Assembly: GCA_965242575.1 (NCBI GenBank)
Contig: OZ251461.1
Location: 2,108,001-2,172,000 of the forward strand
Direction: 5' to 3'
Source: JANQOH01 sp965242575
GTDB taxonomy: Bacteria > Pseudomonadota > Alphaproteobacteria > UBA7887
Length of the DNA stretch: 64,000 bases
Of the stretch, positions 34,505 to 44,526 are shown in pieces. The translations under genes were made by a program, and so were the position numbers. The notes beneath the pieces were generated by a model. That model made no database searches. It saw only the letters and a program-made list of their open reading frames with translations, and was not told the origin of the DNA. Within the stretch, counting starts at the first letter, position 1, and each line of letters begins with the position of its first letter.

Positions 34505-36524
34505 GCGCCGCGCCGCGCGGGCCGGAGAGCTCGGGGTCCGCCTCCACGACCGCCCGCGCCTCGTCGCGCGCCAGCGCCAGCAGGCCGCCGTGGCGCGCGA
34601 GGTCGGCGAGGCGGAAGGCGGGCGCGCCGCTCTGCCGCGTGCCGAGCAGCTCCCCGGCGCCGCGCAGTTTCAGGTCCTCCTCGGCGATGCGGAACCCGTC
34701 ATCGGTCTCGCGCATGACGTCGAGGCGCGCCCGCGCCGTCTCGCCGAGCGGCGGGCGGTAGAGCAGGATGCAGGCGGAGGCCCGCCCGCCCCGGCCCACC
34801 CGCCCGCGCAACTGGTGCAGCTGGGCGAGGCCGAAGCGCTCCGCCTGCTCGACCACCATTACGGCGGCCTCCGGCACGTCGATGCCGACCTCGACGACCG
34901 TGGTGGCGACGAGAATGCGCAGCGCGCCGGAGGCGAAGCCGGCCATGACCGAATCGCGCTCCGCCGCCGCCATGCGCCCGTGGACCAGCCCGACGAGATC
35001 GCCGAAGCGCGCGGCCAGCGCGGCGCGGCGCTCCTCGGCGTTCGCCAGGTCGACCTTCTCCGACTCGTCCACCAGCGGGCAGACCCAATAGACGCGGTCG
35101 TCCGCCGCCAATGCGCGGGCGATCGCCGCCGTCACCTCGTCCAGCCGCGCCAGCGGCATGACCGCGGTCCGGATCGGCGCCCGGCCCGGCGGCTTCTCCC
35201 GCAGCCGCGAGACGTCCATGTCGCCGTAGGCGGTGAGCATCAGCGTGCGCGGGATCGGCGTCGCCGTCATCACCAGGGTGTCGAGCGCGCGGCCCTTGCG
35301 CCGCATCTCCAGCCGCTGGTGGACGCCGAAGCGGTGCTGTTCGTCGATCACCGCGACTCCCAGGTCGCGGAAACCGACGGACTTCTGGAACAGCGCGTGG
35401 GTGCCGATGGCGACCGCCGTGGAGCCGTCCTCCAGCCCGGCGAGGGCGGCGGCGCGCGCGCGGCCCTTGTCGCGCCCGGTCAGCACCGCGGCGCGCACCC
35501 CGGCCGCGGCGAGGAGCGGCGCCAGCGCGGCGTGGTGCTGGCGGGCGAGGATTTCCGTGGGGGCCAGCAGCGCGCCCTGCGCGCCGGCCTCGGCGGCGGC
35601 GAGGAGGCACATCAGCGCGACGGCGGTCTTGCCGCTGCCGACGTCGCCCTGCAACAGCCGCAGCATCCGCCGTTCGGACTCCATGTCGCCGACCGCCTCG
35701 GCGATGGCCTCCTGCTGGGCGCGCGTGAGCGCGAAGGGCAGCGCCGCCTCGGCCGCCCGGCGCAGGCGCCCGTCGCCCCGCAGCCGCCGCCCGCCCGAAC
35801 GCCGCGTATGGGCGCGCACCAGCGCCAGCGCCAACTGGTTGGCGAACAGTTCGTCGAAAGCCAGCCGCCGCCGCGCCGGCGTGTCCGGGTCCAGGTCCGC
35901 CTCGCCGCCGGGGCGGTGGGCTTGCGACACCGCGTCGCGCCAGCCCGGCCAGCCCTCGCGCGCGGCGAGGCGCGGGTCCAGCCATTCGGGCAGTTCGGGC
36001 GCGCGCTCCAGCGCGCCGGCGACCGCGCGCTCCAGCGTCCGTTTCGTGAGTCCCGCCGCCAGCGGATAGACCGGTTCGACCCGCGCGATGCGGCCCAGAT
36101 CCTCCGGCGCCGCGATATGGTCCGGGTGGGTCATCCGCGCCGCGCCGGAGAAGCGCTCGACGCGCCCGCTGACGATTCGCGTCGCGCCGGGCGGCAGGAC
36201 CTGGCCCAGGTAATCGGCGCGGGCGTGGAAGAAGACGAGCTCCACGTCGCCGGTGTCGTCGCCGCACAGCACCCGGTAGGGCCGGCGGGGATGGCTCGGC
36301 GGCGCGTGTTCGCCCACCTCGACGGTGAGCGTCGCGACGCGGCCGGGCGGCGCGTCGCGGACCTTCGGCGCGAATCGGCGGTCGACGATTCCCGTCGGCA
36401 GGTGCCAGAGCAGGTCGACCGCGCGCTTCCCGGCCGCGCGGGCGAGCGCCCGGGCGACGCGCGGGCCGACGCCGGCGAGCGCGGTCGCGGACGCGAAGAG
36501 CGGGTTGAGAAGGGCCGGTCTCAT
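34443..36524 (-). CDS. recG: ATP-dependent DNA helicase RecG
   Basis: 693 residues, full length. RecG remodels stalled forks and Holliday junctions. An N-terminal wedge/OB region (VGPRVARALARAAGKRAVDLLWHLP) comes first, followed by the helicase core with Walker A GDVGSGKTAVALM, the DEQH box IDEQHRFGVHQR and motif III TATPIPRTL. The C-terminal TRG-like segment (TDDGFRIAEEDLKLRGAGEL) couples ATP use to fork reversal. It is divergent from sdhE (98 bp apart) and converges on DUF502. Confidence 0.95.
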   Translation of the reverse strand: MRPALLNPLFASATALAGVGPRVARALARAAGKRAVDLLWHLPTGIVDRRFAPKVRDAPPGRVATLTVEVGEHAPPSHPRRPYRVLCGDDTGDVELVFFHARADYLGQVLPPGATRIVSGRVERFSGAARMTHPDHIAAPEDLGRIARVEPVYPLAAGLTKRTLERAVAGALERAPELPEWLDPRLAAREGWPGWRDAVSQAHRPGGEADLDPDTPARRRLAFDELFANQLALALVRAHTRRSGGRRLRGDGRLRRAAEAALPFALTRAQQEAIAEAVGDMESERRMLRLLQGDVGSGKTAVALMCLLAAAEAGAQGALLAPTEILARQHHAALAPLLAAAGVRAAVLTGRDKGRARAAALAGLEDGSTAVAIGTHALFQKSVGFRDLGVAVIDEQHRFGVHQRLEMRRKGRALDTLVMTATPIPRTLMLTAYGDMDVSRLREKPPGRAPIRTAVMPLARLDEVTAAIARALAADDRVYWVCPLVDESEKVDLANAEERRAALAARFGDLVGLVHGRMAAAERDSVMAGFASGALRILVATTVVEVGIDVPEAAVMVVEQAERFGLAQLHQLRGRVGRGGRASACILLYRPPLGETARARLDVMRETDDGFRIAEEDLKLRGAGELLGTRQSGAPAFRLADLARHGGLLALARDEARAVVEADPELSGPRGAALRVLLYLFERDLAVGFLRSG

Positions 36525-36622
36525 GGTCGCCGGGCAGGGTAGCCGACGAATCCGGTGCTGACAGCGCCCGCGCCGCGGCCTATACGGGCGCGCACGCCCA
36601 CCTCGCCGCGCGGCCTTGCGCC

Positions 36623-36886
36623 ATGACCCGAGAGACCGACCTCGCCCTGCGCCGCAAGCGGCTGCGCTTCCGCTGCTGGCGGCGCGGCTCGCGCGAGGCC
36701 GACCTGCTGCTCGGCCGCTTCGCCGATTCGCACGTCGACTCGTTCGACGCGGCGCAGCTGGACGGCCTGGAAAGGCTGCTCGCGCATGACGACCCCGACC
36801 TCTGGGACTGGGCGGTGCGCGGCGTCGACCCGCCCCCGGGGCTGGACGGCGAGGTGCTGGCGCTGCTGCGCCGCCGCGCGCCGTGA
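36623..36886 (+). CDS. sdhE: FAD assembly factor SdhE
   Basis: 87 residues. The RGxxE-type motif is present as RRGSREADLLLGRF, the surface by which SdhE/SDHAF2 promotes covalent flavinylation of succinate dehydrogenase. The family-typical DDPDLWDWAVRG follows. The order recG / sdhE / mfd is common in alphaproteobacteria. Its TGA overlaps the mfd start as GTGA, so the two are co-translated. Confidence 0.93.
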   Translation: MTRETDLALRRKRLRFRCWRRGSREADLLLGRFADSHVDSFDAAQLDGLERLLAHDDPDLWDWAVRGVDPPPGLDGEVLALLRRRAP

Positions 36887-39800
36887 CCGCCGCCGCGGCG
36901 CTGCTCGCGTGCCTCGCGGAGCCGGGCGCGGCGGCGGCGGCGGCGAACGCGCCGGAGGGGCGCGACGCCCTCGCCGTCGCCGAACTGTGCGCCGCCGCGC
37001 CGGAGCGCGACTTCCTGTTCATCGCCTGCGACGACGCGCGGCTCGCCCGCTTCCTGGCTGCGCTGCGGCTGTTCGCGCCGGCGCTCCGCCCGCTGGCGCT
37101 GCCGGCGTGGGACTGCCTGCCCTACGACCGCGTCTCGCCGCGCGCCGACATCGCCGCCGACCGGCTGCGCTGCCTCGGCGCGCTCGCCTCCGGGGCGCCG
37201 GGGGAGGGCGGCGGGCGGCTGGTCGCCGCCACCGTCAACGCCGCGGCGCAAAGGCTGCCGCCGCGCGCGGCGCTGGCGCGGGCGCGGTTCTCGATCCGGC
37301 GCGGCGGCGCGCTCGACGCCGACGCGCTGGCGGCGCATCTGGAAGGCGCCGGCTACCGCCGCGTCGGCGCGGTCATGGAGCCCGGCGAATACGCCTTTCG
37401 CGGCGGCATCGTCGACCTGTTCCCGGCGGGCGCCGCCGCCCCGGCGCGCATCGACCTGTTCGGCGACGAGATCGAGAGCCTCCGCGCGTTCGACCCGCTG
37501 TCGCAACGCTCGACCGGAGAGATCCCCGGGCTGGACCTGGTCCCGGCGTCGGAAGTCGGCCTCGACGCCGACTCGGCGGCGCGGTTCCGCGCCGGCTACC
37601 GGGCGCTGTTCGGCGCCGTGACCGGTGGCGACGCGCTGTACGAGGCGGTTTCGGCGGGGCGCCGCCATCCCGGAATGGAGCACTGGCTGCCGCTGTTCCA
37701 CGACCGGCTGGAGACCGTGTTCGACTACCTGCCCGGCGCGGCCGCGCTGCTCGACCACGGCGCGGAGGCGGCGGCGGCGGAGCGGCGCGAGCAGGTCGCC
37801 GACTATTACCGGGCGCGGCGGGAGCGGCTGGGCGCGGCGGCGGCCGATGCGCCGCCCTACCGCCCCGTCCCGCCGGAGTCGATGTTCCTCGACGAGGCGG
37901 CGTGGACCGAGGCGCTGGCGGCGCGCGGCGCGGTCCGCTTCACCCCGTTCAAGGCGCCGGGCGCGGTCGACCTGGGGGCGCGGCGGGCGCGCGACTTCGC
38001 GCCCGAACGCGCCGCCGGCGACGGCGCGGCCTGGGACGCCGCGGCGGCGCATCTGCGCGCCGAGGCGGAGGCCGGCAGGCGCCCGCTGCTCGCCTGCTAC
38101 AGCGCCGGGTCGCGCGACCGGATTTCGAGCCTGCTCGAGGCGCGCGGCGCGCCGCCCATCGCCGCGGTGGACGACTGGCCGGCGGCGGAGGCGCTGCCCG
38201 CCGGCGCGGTCGCCGCGGCGGTGCTCGGCCTGGAGCACGGGTTCGTCGACGACCGCGTCTCGGTGCTGAGCGAACAGGACATCCTGGGCGACCGGCTGGC
38301 GCGGCCGGCGGCGCGGCCCCGGCGCGCGGCGAACTTCCTCACCGAGGCGGCGGCGCTGTCCGAGGGCGACCTGGTGGTGCATGTCGACCACGGCATCGGC
38401 CGCTATGCGGGGCTGGAGACGGTCGAGGCCGGCGGCGCGCCGCACGATTGCCTGCTGCTGCGCTACGCCGGCGGCGACAAGCTCTACCTGCCGGTCGAGA
38501 ACATCGAGATGCTGTCGCGCCACGGCGGCGGCGAGGACGCGGCGGCGGCGCTGGACCGCCTGGGCGGCGCGAGCTGGCAGGCGCGCAAGGCGCGGCTCAG
38601 GAACCGGCTGCGCGACATGGCCGACGCGCTGATCCGCACCGCCGCCGAACGCGCGCTGCGCGCCGCGCCGGCGCTGGCGGTCGATGACGGCCTCTACCGC
38701 GAATTCGCCGCGCGGTTTCCGTTCTCCGAAACCGAGGACCAGGAGCGCGCCATCGCCGACTGCCTGGAGGACATGGGCGGGACGGCGCCGATGGACCGCC
38801 TGGTGTGCGGCGACGTGGGATACGGCAAGACCGAGGTCGCGCTGCGCGCCGCCTTCGTCGCCGCGCTCTCCGGCCGGCAGACGGCGGTGGTGGCCCCGAC
38901 GACGCTGCTGAGCCGCCAGCACTTCGCCACCTTCTCCGAGCGGTTCGAGGGCCTGCCGGCGCGGGTCGCGCAATTGTCGCGGCTGGTCCCCGCCAAGCGG
39001 GCGGCCGAAGTGCGCGCCGGCCTCGCCGACGGGACGGTCGACGTCGTCGTCGGCACCCACGCGCTGCTGGCGAAGACGGTGCGGTTCGCCGATCTCGGAC
39101 TGCTGGTGGTCGACGAGGAGCAGCGCTTCGGGGTGGCGCAGAAGGAGCGGCTGAAGGCGCTCAAAGCCGACGTCCACGTGCTCACGCTGACCGCGACGCC
39201 GATCCCGCGCACGCTGCAACTGGCGCTGGCGGGGGTGCGCGGCCTGAGCCTGATCGCGACGCCGCCGGTGGACCGGCTGGCGGTGCGGACCTTCGTCCTG
39301 CCCTGGGACCCGGTGACGGTGCGCGAGGCGATCCTGCGCGAGCGTCACCGCGGCGGGCAGATATTTTACGTCTGCCCGCGGATCGAGGACCTCGACAGGG
39401 CCGCGGCCGACATCCGCGCCGTCGTTCCCGACATCCGCCTCGTCGCGGCGCACGGGCGGATGCCCGTCAGGCGCCTGGAGGAGGCGATGACGGCGTTCCA
39501 CGACGGGCGCTACGAACTCCTGCTGTCGACCTCCATCATCGAATCCGGCCTCGACATGCCGCGCGTCAACACGTTGGTCGTCCACCGGGCGGACATGTTC
39601 GGGCTGGCGCAGCTCTACCAGCTGCGCGGCCGGGTGGGGCGGAGCAAGACGCGCGCCTACGCCTATTTCACCGTCCCTTCGGCGCGGCTGCTCGCCGGCA
39701 AGGCCGAGAAGCGCCTGGGGGTCATCCAGGCGCTGGACACGCTCGGCGCCGGCTTCTCGCTGGCGAGCCACGACATGGACATCCGCGGCGCCGGCAACCT

Positions 39801-40371
39801 GTTGGGCGAGGAGCAGTCGGGGCATATCCGCGAAGTGGGGGTCGAGCTCTACCAGCAATTGCTGGAGGAGGCGGTGCGGGCGGCGCGCGCGGCGGAAGCC
39901 GGGGCGCCGCCGCCGGAGGAGCGCTGGGCGCCGCAGCTCGCCGTGGGCATGCCGGTGATGATCCCCGAGGACTACGTCGCCGATCTCGGCCTCCGGCTGG
40001 GCCTCTACCGGCGCCTGGCGGCGCTGGAGTCGGACGCGGAGGTGGAGGCGTTCGCGGCGGAGCTGGTGGACCGGTTCGGCCCCATGCCGGAGCCGGCGGA
40101 GAACCTGCTGGCGCTGGTGCGCGTCAAGCGGCTGTGCCGCGCCGCCGGGATCGAGCGCCTGGACGCCGGGCCGAAGGGGGCGGTGGCGGCGTTTCGCGGC
40201 GGCGCCTTCGCCGCGCCCGAAAAGCTGGTCGCGCATATCGCCCGCAACGCGGCGACCATGCGCGTTCGCCCCGACAGCAGCCTGTTCGTCGCTGCGTCCT
40301 GGCGGCGCGGCGCCGACCGCCTCGCGGGAGTGACCGAACTCGCCGCCGATCTCGCCGAACTCGCGGCGTAA
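36883..40371 (+). CDS. mfd: Transcription-repair coupling factor Mfd
   Basis: 1162 residues, the normal length. Mfd removes RNA polymerase stalled at DNA lesions and recruits UvrA. Visible in order: a UvrB-like N-terminal module (residues ~1-330, with PAWDCLPYDRVSPRADI); the RNA-polymerase-interaction domain (VVHVDHGIGRYAGLE near 500); the RecG-like translocase with Walker A CGDVGYGKTEVALRA near 643 and DEEQ box VVDEEQRFGVAQKERL near 742; LTATPIPRTLQLAL; RVGRSKTRAYAY; and the C-terminal TRCF domain (GLRLGLYRRLA). It starts at a GTG overlapping the sdhE stop. Confidence 0.96.
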   Translation: MTAAAALLACLAEPGAAAAAANAPEGRDALAVAELCAAAPERDFLFIACDDARLARFLAALRLFAPALRPLALPAWDCLPYDRVSPRADIAADRLRCLGALASGAPGEGGGRLVAATVNAAAQRLPPRAALARARFSIRRGGALDADALAAHLEGAGYRRVGAVMEPGEYAFRGGIVDLFPAGAAAPARIDLFGDEIESLRAFDPLSQRSTGEIPGLDLVPASEVGLDADSAARFRAGYRALFGAVTGGDALYEAVSAGRRHPGMEHWLPLFHDRLETVFDYLPGAAALLDHGAEAAAAERREQVADYYRARRERLGAAAADAPPYRPVPPESMFLDEAAWTEALAARGAVRFTPFKAPGAVDLGARRARDFAPERAAGDGAAWDAAAAHLRAEAEAGRRPLLACYSAGSRDRISSLLEARGAPPIAAVDDWPAAEALPAGAVAAAVLGLEHGFVDDRVSVLSEQDILGDRLARPAARPRRAANFLTEAAALSEGDLVVHVDHGIGRYAGLETVEAGGAPHDCLLLRYAGGDKLYLPVENIEMLSRHGGGEDAAAALDRLGGASWQARKARLRNRLRDMADALIRTAAERALRAAPALAVDDGLYREFAARFPFSETEDQERAIADCLEDMGGTAPMDRLVCGDVGYGKTEVALRAAFVAALSGRQTAVVAPTTLLSRQHFATFSERFEGLPARVAQLSRLVPAKRAAEVRAGLADGTVDVVVGTHALLAKTVRFADLGLLVVDEEQRFGVAQKERLKALKADVHVLTLTATPIPRTLQLALAGVRGLSLIATPPVDRLAVRTFVLPWDPVTVREAILRERHRGGQIFYVCPRIEDLDRAAADIRAVVPDIRLVAAHGRMPVRRLEEAMTAFHDGRYELLLSTSIIESGLDMPRVNTLVVHRADMFGLAQLYQLRGRVGRSKTRAYAYFTVPSARLLAGKAEKRLGVIQALDTLGAGFSLASHDMDIRGAGNLLGEEQSGHIREVGVELYQQLLEEAVRAARAAEAGAPPPEERWAPQLAVGMPVMIPEDYVADLGLRLGLYRRLAALESDAEVEAFAAELVDRFGPMPEPAENLLALVRVKRLCRAAGIERLDAGPKGAVAAFRGGAFAAPEKLVAHIARNAATMRVRPDSSLFVAASWRRGADRLAGVTELAADLAELAA

Positions 40372-40486
40372 GCGCGGCCCGAGGACCGGCGCCTGTCCGG
40401 GACGAGCCGCAGACCGGCCTCGATTTGGGTGCCGCGGCGGCGCATGACGGTGGGCGCGCCGCCATGGGCGCCGGACCGCCAGGCGT

Positions 40487-42172
40487 TCACCGCGCGACGC
40501 CCACGACGATGGAGGGGAGCGCGGACGTCCGCCGGACGCCGTCGAACATGAAGCCGGATTGCGCGAACAGCGCCGCGTAATCGGCCGCCGTTCGCTCTCG
40601 CCCGCCGGTTGCTACGAGGAGGTGAAGATCGCACAGACCGCCGCTGGCGCCGTCCTCGGGCAGCACCGTCTCCACGACGAACAGGCGGCCGCCGGGCGGC
40701 AGCGCGGCGCGCGTGCGGCGGAGAATGCGAACGGCGCGGGAATCGTCCCAATCGTGAAGAACGCGGGCCAGAATTACCGCTTCGCCGCGGACGTTCCAGG
40801 GCTCGAAAAAATCCGCCGCGAGGAATTTCACGCGATCTCCGAATTTCGCGCGGTCTCCGGCGCGGTTTCGCTCCGCCAGCGCGATGACCTCCGGGCGATC
40901 GAGAACGGTGACGCGCAGGTTCGGATGCGCCGCGGCGAGCGATTCCGCCAGGACTCCCAGGCCGCCGCCCGCGTCGATCGCGTGTTCGTCGCCCCGCAAC
41001 TCCAGCGCCGCGGGCAGCGCCGCGTAGTCGTGCCGCGCGTAGCTCCGCAGCATTCGATGATGCGCCGCCGCGCGCGCCGGGTCCGCGGCGACATCGGCGA
41101 AAATATCCGGAGGCCGCCACTCGCCGCCGCCGCGCAGCGCGTCGGGCAACGCCTCCCACATGCGCGAGAACGCGCGTCCGTATTCCCGCGCCGCGCCCGC
41201 GAGCGTCCGGGGATGCCCCAGGCTCAGATGGCTCCCGCGCTCGGTCGCGCGCCACTCGCCGCCGGTTGTCTCCGCCAGGCCGAGTTCCGCCAGCGCGCGC
41301 AGCAGCCGCATCGTCCGGCCGGGGTCCAGGCCGCGCGACAGCGCGATTTCGCCGGCGCCGGACGGCAGCGATTCGAACACGCCCAGCTCGACGGCCGCGC
41401 ATATCGCCTGCGTCCGCCAGAAGCCCGTCAGATCGTCGGACAGGCGGGCGAAAGCGCTTTTCGACGGCGGGCGGACCGCGGCGACGGCGGCTCCGGCCGC
41501 GTCGATGACCTCGACTCCGCCGTCGAAGCGTTCGACGCGCGCCTGCCCGTTATAGAACGGCTCCACCGACGCGAAACGCCGCGCATATAACGGGCGGCCC
41601 TCCGCGTCCACATGCGTCCACCCGTCCTCGTCGCGGGCCCGGGCGGCGCCCTTGTGGAATACGTCCAGGTCGAGAAACCGCGCGCGGTGCGCCGGCCGGC
41701 CCCGCCGGTCGATATGGGTCGAGCGCCCATCCGCGGACTGGACCGCCGCGACGCCGTCGCGGAAGTCGCCCGCATAGCGCCAGCGGGCCTCGTAGGCCGG
41801 TTCGCCCTCCCGGTCGATATGGAGGTAACCGCCGTCGGGCGCCCGTACCGCGCAACGTCCCTCCTGGAAATTGCCGCACCAGTCGTAGCGCGCGGCGTAG
41901 AGGTCGCCGCCGTCGGGGCGGATATGGCGCCAGCCGCCGGCTCCGCGCGCGGCGGCGAACCCCTCGTAAAACCCGAAGGTCCGCCGGAAGCGCCGTGCGT
42001 AGGCCGCTTCTCCGTCCGCCCGGATGTGCCATGCGTCGCCGCCCCGCCGCACGGGGGCGAGCCCCGGCGCGCGGAACTCGAGAACTTCGTCGAAGCGTTC
42101 TTCGTAGATCGGCGCGCCGTTGCGCACGTGATGCGTGCCTGCGGGCGCCACGTCGGCGCTTCTCCAGGTCAC
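40487..42172 (-). CDS. WG-like repeat / O-methyltransferase fusion protein
   Basis: 561 residues in two parts. Residues ~15-230 are about five degenerate repeats of ~35-45 residues with the pattern RF-x-x-x-F-x-x-G-x-A-x-x-x-DG-x-x-HID-x-x-G-x-x-x-Y (for example DGGYLHIDREGEPAYEARW), resembling WG/beta-strand repeats used for binding. Residues ~240-561 are a class I O-methyltransferase of the plant-OMT/hydroxyneurosporene type: a dimerisation helix region, the SAM loop IDAGGGLGVLAESLA near 395 and the catalytic His in ARVLHDWDDSRA. It starts at a GTG that overlaps the stop of the radical SAM gene, so it is the last gene of the operon. Likely role: methylating a hydroxyl of a product bound by the repeats. 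Confidence 0.8.
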   Translation of the reverse strand: MTWRSADVAPAGTHHVRNGAPIYEERFDEVLEFRAPGLAPVRRGGDAWHIRADGEAAYARRFRRTFGFYEGFAAARGAGGWRHIRPDGGDLYAARYDWCGNFQEGRCAVRAPDGGYLHIDREGEPAYEARWRYAGDFRDGVAAVQSADGRSTHIDRRGRPAHRARFLDLDVFHKGAARARDEDGWTHVDAEGRPLYARRFASVEPFYNGQARVERFDGGVEVIDAAGAAVAAVRPPSKSAFARLSDDLTGFWRTQAICAAVELGVFESLPSGAGEIALSRGLDPGRTMRLLRALAELGLAETTGGEWRATERGSHLSLGHPRTLAGAAREYGRAFSRMWEALPDALRGGGEWRPPDIFADVAADPARAAAHHRMLRSYARHDYAALPAALELRGDEHAIDAGGGLGVLAESLAAAHPNLRVTVLDRPEVIALAERNRAGDRAKFGDRVKFLAADFFEPWNVRGEAVILARVLHDWDDSRAVRILRRTRAALPPGGRLFVVETVLPEDGASGGLCDLHLLVATGGRERTAADYAALFAQSGFMFDGVRRTSALPSIVVGVAR

Positions 42173-44526
42173 GGCTCCGCCGCGGGCCTGCGCATGTTGC
42201 AGCCGAGGCAGAGCGACCGGTTCCGGTACGTGGAGACGAGAGTCCGGTATTCCGCTCCGTTCCAGATATCCATGAGGCCGCGTTCGTTCAGGTTGCCGAA
42301 CTCGCCGAGCGTCCGCCGCTGCGCGTCGGGCGCGCAGCACGGGTCGAACCGCCCTTGCGCGCTGACCCACGCCTCCCGGCCGAGGAACGGGCACGGCCCG
42401 CCGGGCGCGAGATCGTCTTTCGCGTCCGCGGCCAGGGGGAAGATGTTGTCGAGCAGAACGCGCCGCCCGTTCGGCAAGGGGCGTTCGGCGGCGGCCTTCC
42501 GCGCGGCGGCGACCGCGTCGTTCCAGCGCGCTGCGGCGTCCGGGTCGCGGCGCATCGACTGGTCCGCGATCGCGCCGAAATGCGCCCAGAGGTGATGCCC
42601 CTTGACCCGGTCCACCCCCAACTCGGCGGCCAGGCGGACGATGTCCGCGAGTTCGGCGGCGTTCGCCTCCATGAACGTGAGCTGGAGCGTCACCGTTACC
42701 CGGCGCCGCTCGCCGTGCGAGCGGGCATGCGCGTCCCGGACCGAGACGAAGGCGCGCACGTTGTCCAGCGCCTTTTCCCAGACCGAGCCGATCATGATCG
42801 CCTCCTGGGTCGCCTTCGCGGCGCCGTTCCACGAGATCTTGACGTCGGACGCCACCGGAACGATCCGCTCCGCCCAGGCGCGCGCGCCGAGTCTCGGGAA
42901 GGTCCCGTTCGTCGTGAGGTTGAGCCGGACTCCGTATTGCGCGCACAGCTCCAGAATATCCTCGAAACGGTCGTAGAGCAGCGGCTCCCCCATCGTGGAC
43001 GGGATAATCTCCCGGAGCGCGCCGGTCGCCGCCGCGTCCGCGACCGTCCGCCGAATGAGCTCGATGGGCATGGTCCGGCGCGGCCGCCCCGCCTTTCTGC
43101 GCGCGGCCTGTAGCGGGCTGTGAGGCGAGTGCTCCTCGCACATGACGCAACGCATGTTGCATGCGTCCGGGTTCGTGTCGAAGGTAATGCGCCATGGGCC
43201 GGCGCCGGTTCGGACCTGCGCGCTGTGTCTTCGCTTCAGGACGCGTTCGTAAAGACGCTCCATCTCCCGGACGTGGTCCCCGATCGTCGGGACGTCTCCG
43301 TTCTCGTCGAATAGGTAGCCGCGCTCGCCGAGGCGCCGGGCCAGACCCGGATCTTCGACGAAGCGTTGCATCCGGGCGGCGAGCGAATCGGGCGAGCGGG
43401 GCCGGAACAGCAGGCCGTTGACTTCGTGGCGGACGTATTCGGCCATGCCGCCCATATCGGCCGTAATCGCCGGAACCCGCGCCTGCTGCGCTTCGTGGAG
43501 CACGAGAGGCGAATTCTCGACCCATATGGACGGAACAACGATGGCGTCGACCCGGTCGAACACGGCGCGCACGATCTCCCGGTTACGGTATTCGGGGAGC
43601 CATTCCACGCGCTGCGCCTTCCCGTTCGGAAGACTCCGGGCCAGGGCCTTGAGCGCCTCCGTGTCCTGGCCTCTCGGCCGGCCCCAGATACGCAGGACGG
43701 CGTCGCCCTCCACGCGCCCGAACGCGCGGATCAGATCGTGGACGCCCTTCGCGGGAACGTGCGTGCCGATATAGCCGAAGACGAACGAGTCCTCCGGCGT
43801 TCGCCTCCGCCCGCGCAGCCGCGCGCGGTCGAAGCCGTAATCCAGGTAAACCAGCTTGCGAGCCGAAAGCCCGAACTCATCGCGGTAACGGTCGCGCAGA
43901 TACCGCGCCGGCGCCACGAACAGGTCCACGAACTCGGTCGTCTCCCGCAAGTGGCGCATGCGGCGCGCGACCCAGGCGGTCCAGTAGCGGACGTCGTCTT
44001 CGTGCTCGTCCGGCGCGCCGCCGAAATGACGCGCGTAACAGCGCTCGGCGCATTTCCGATCCCGCTGTCCGTCGCACGCGGCCCACAGTTCTTGTCCGTC
44101 TTCTGCAAACGTTTGCATGAACTGGCCGCGCGGGCACATCGTCCAGTAATCGTGCAGGGTATGGACCACGGGAACGGACCGCGACGCGGCCTCGAACGGC
44201 AGTCCGGTCGAAAGGTGGTTCAAATGCCCGACATGCACGACGTCGGGGCGAACGCGATCGAGCAGTTCGGCGAAGCGCCGGTCGATCTCCGGGACGCGGT
44301 ACCGATCGCGGTTGCGCGGGTTGTTGACGAGGTGAAGCGCGATACGGCGGTCGTCGGGGTCGCGCTCCTCGCGCATCCGGTAGTCCGGCGCGGACGAATC
44401 CTCCTCGCGGGTGAAGACGTGGACCTCGTGGCGGCCGGCGAGGCCGTGGCAGAGGGTCTGCGTATAGACTTCCGACCCCGCATTGTAGCGCATCGGGTAG
44501 CCGTGGATGACTTGAAGTATTTTCAT
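42169..44526 (-). CDS. Glycosyltransferase family 4 / radical SAM-SPASM fusion protein
   Basis: 785 residues. Residues 1 to ~400 form a GT-B glycosyltransferase of family 4: MKILQVIHGYPMRYNAGSE at the start, GYIGTHVPAKGVHDLI at the second domain, and the donor-binding PSIWVENSPLVLHEAQ. After a short linker, residues ~440-785 are a radical SAM enzyme with the 4Fe-4S motif CNMRCVMC near 454-461, STMGEPLLY, LTTNGT, and a C-terminal SPASM-like Cys region (GRFDPCC near 714 and LCLGCNM near 775) for auxiliary clusters. I know of no named enzyme with this fusion. The ATG overlaps the epimerase stop (TAATG) and the stop overlaps the next start (GTGA), so one polycistronic message is near certain. Confidence 0.82.
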   Translation of the reverse strand: MKILQVIHGYPMRYNAGSEVYTQTLCHGLAGRHEVHVFTREEDSSAPDYRMREERDPDDRRIALHLVNNPRNRDRYRVPEIDRRFAELLDRVRPDVVHVGHLNHLSTGLPFEAASRSVPVVHTLHDYWTMCPRGQFMQTFAEDGQELWAACDGQRDRKCAERCYARHFGGAPDEHEDDVRYWTAWVARRMRHLRETTEFVDLFVAPARYLRDRYRDEFGLSARKLVYLDYGFDRARLRGRRRTPEDSFVFGYIGTHVPAKGVHDLIRAFGRVEGDAVLRIWGRPRGQDTEALKALARSLPNGKAQRVEWLPEYRNREIVRAVFDRVDAIVVPSIWVENSPLVLHEAQQARVPAITADMGGMAEYVRHEVNGLLFRPRSPDSLAARMQRFVEDPGLARRLGERGYLFDENGDVPTIGDHVREMERLYERVLKRRHSAQVRTGAGPWRITFDTNPDACNMRCVMCEEHSPHSPLQAARRKAGRPRRTMPIELIRRTVADAAATGALREIIPSTMGEPLLYDRFEDILELCAQYGVRLNLTTNGTFPRLGARAWAERIVPVASDVKISWNGAAKATQEAIMIGSVWEKALDNVRAFVSVRDAHARSHGERRRVTVTLQLTFMEANAAELADIVRLAAELGVDRVKGHHLWAHFGAIADQSMRRDPDAAARWNDAVAAARKAAAERPLPNGRRVLLDNIFPLAADAKDDLAPGGPCPFLGREAWVSAQGRFDPCCAPDAQRRTLGEFGNLNERGLMDIWNGAEYRTLVSTYRNRSLCLGCNMRRPAAEP

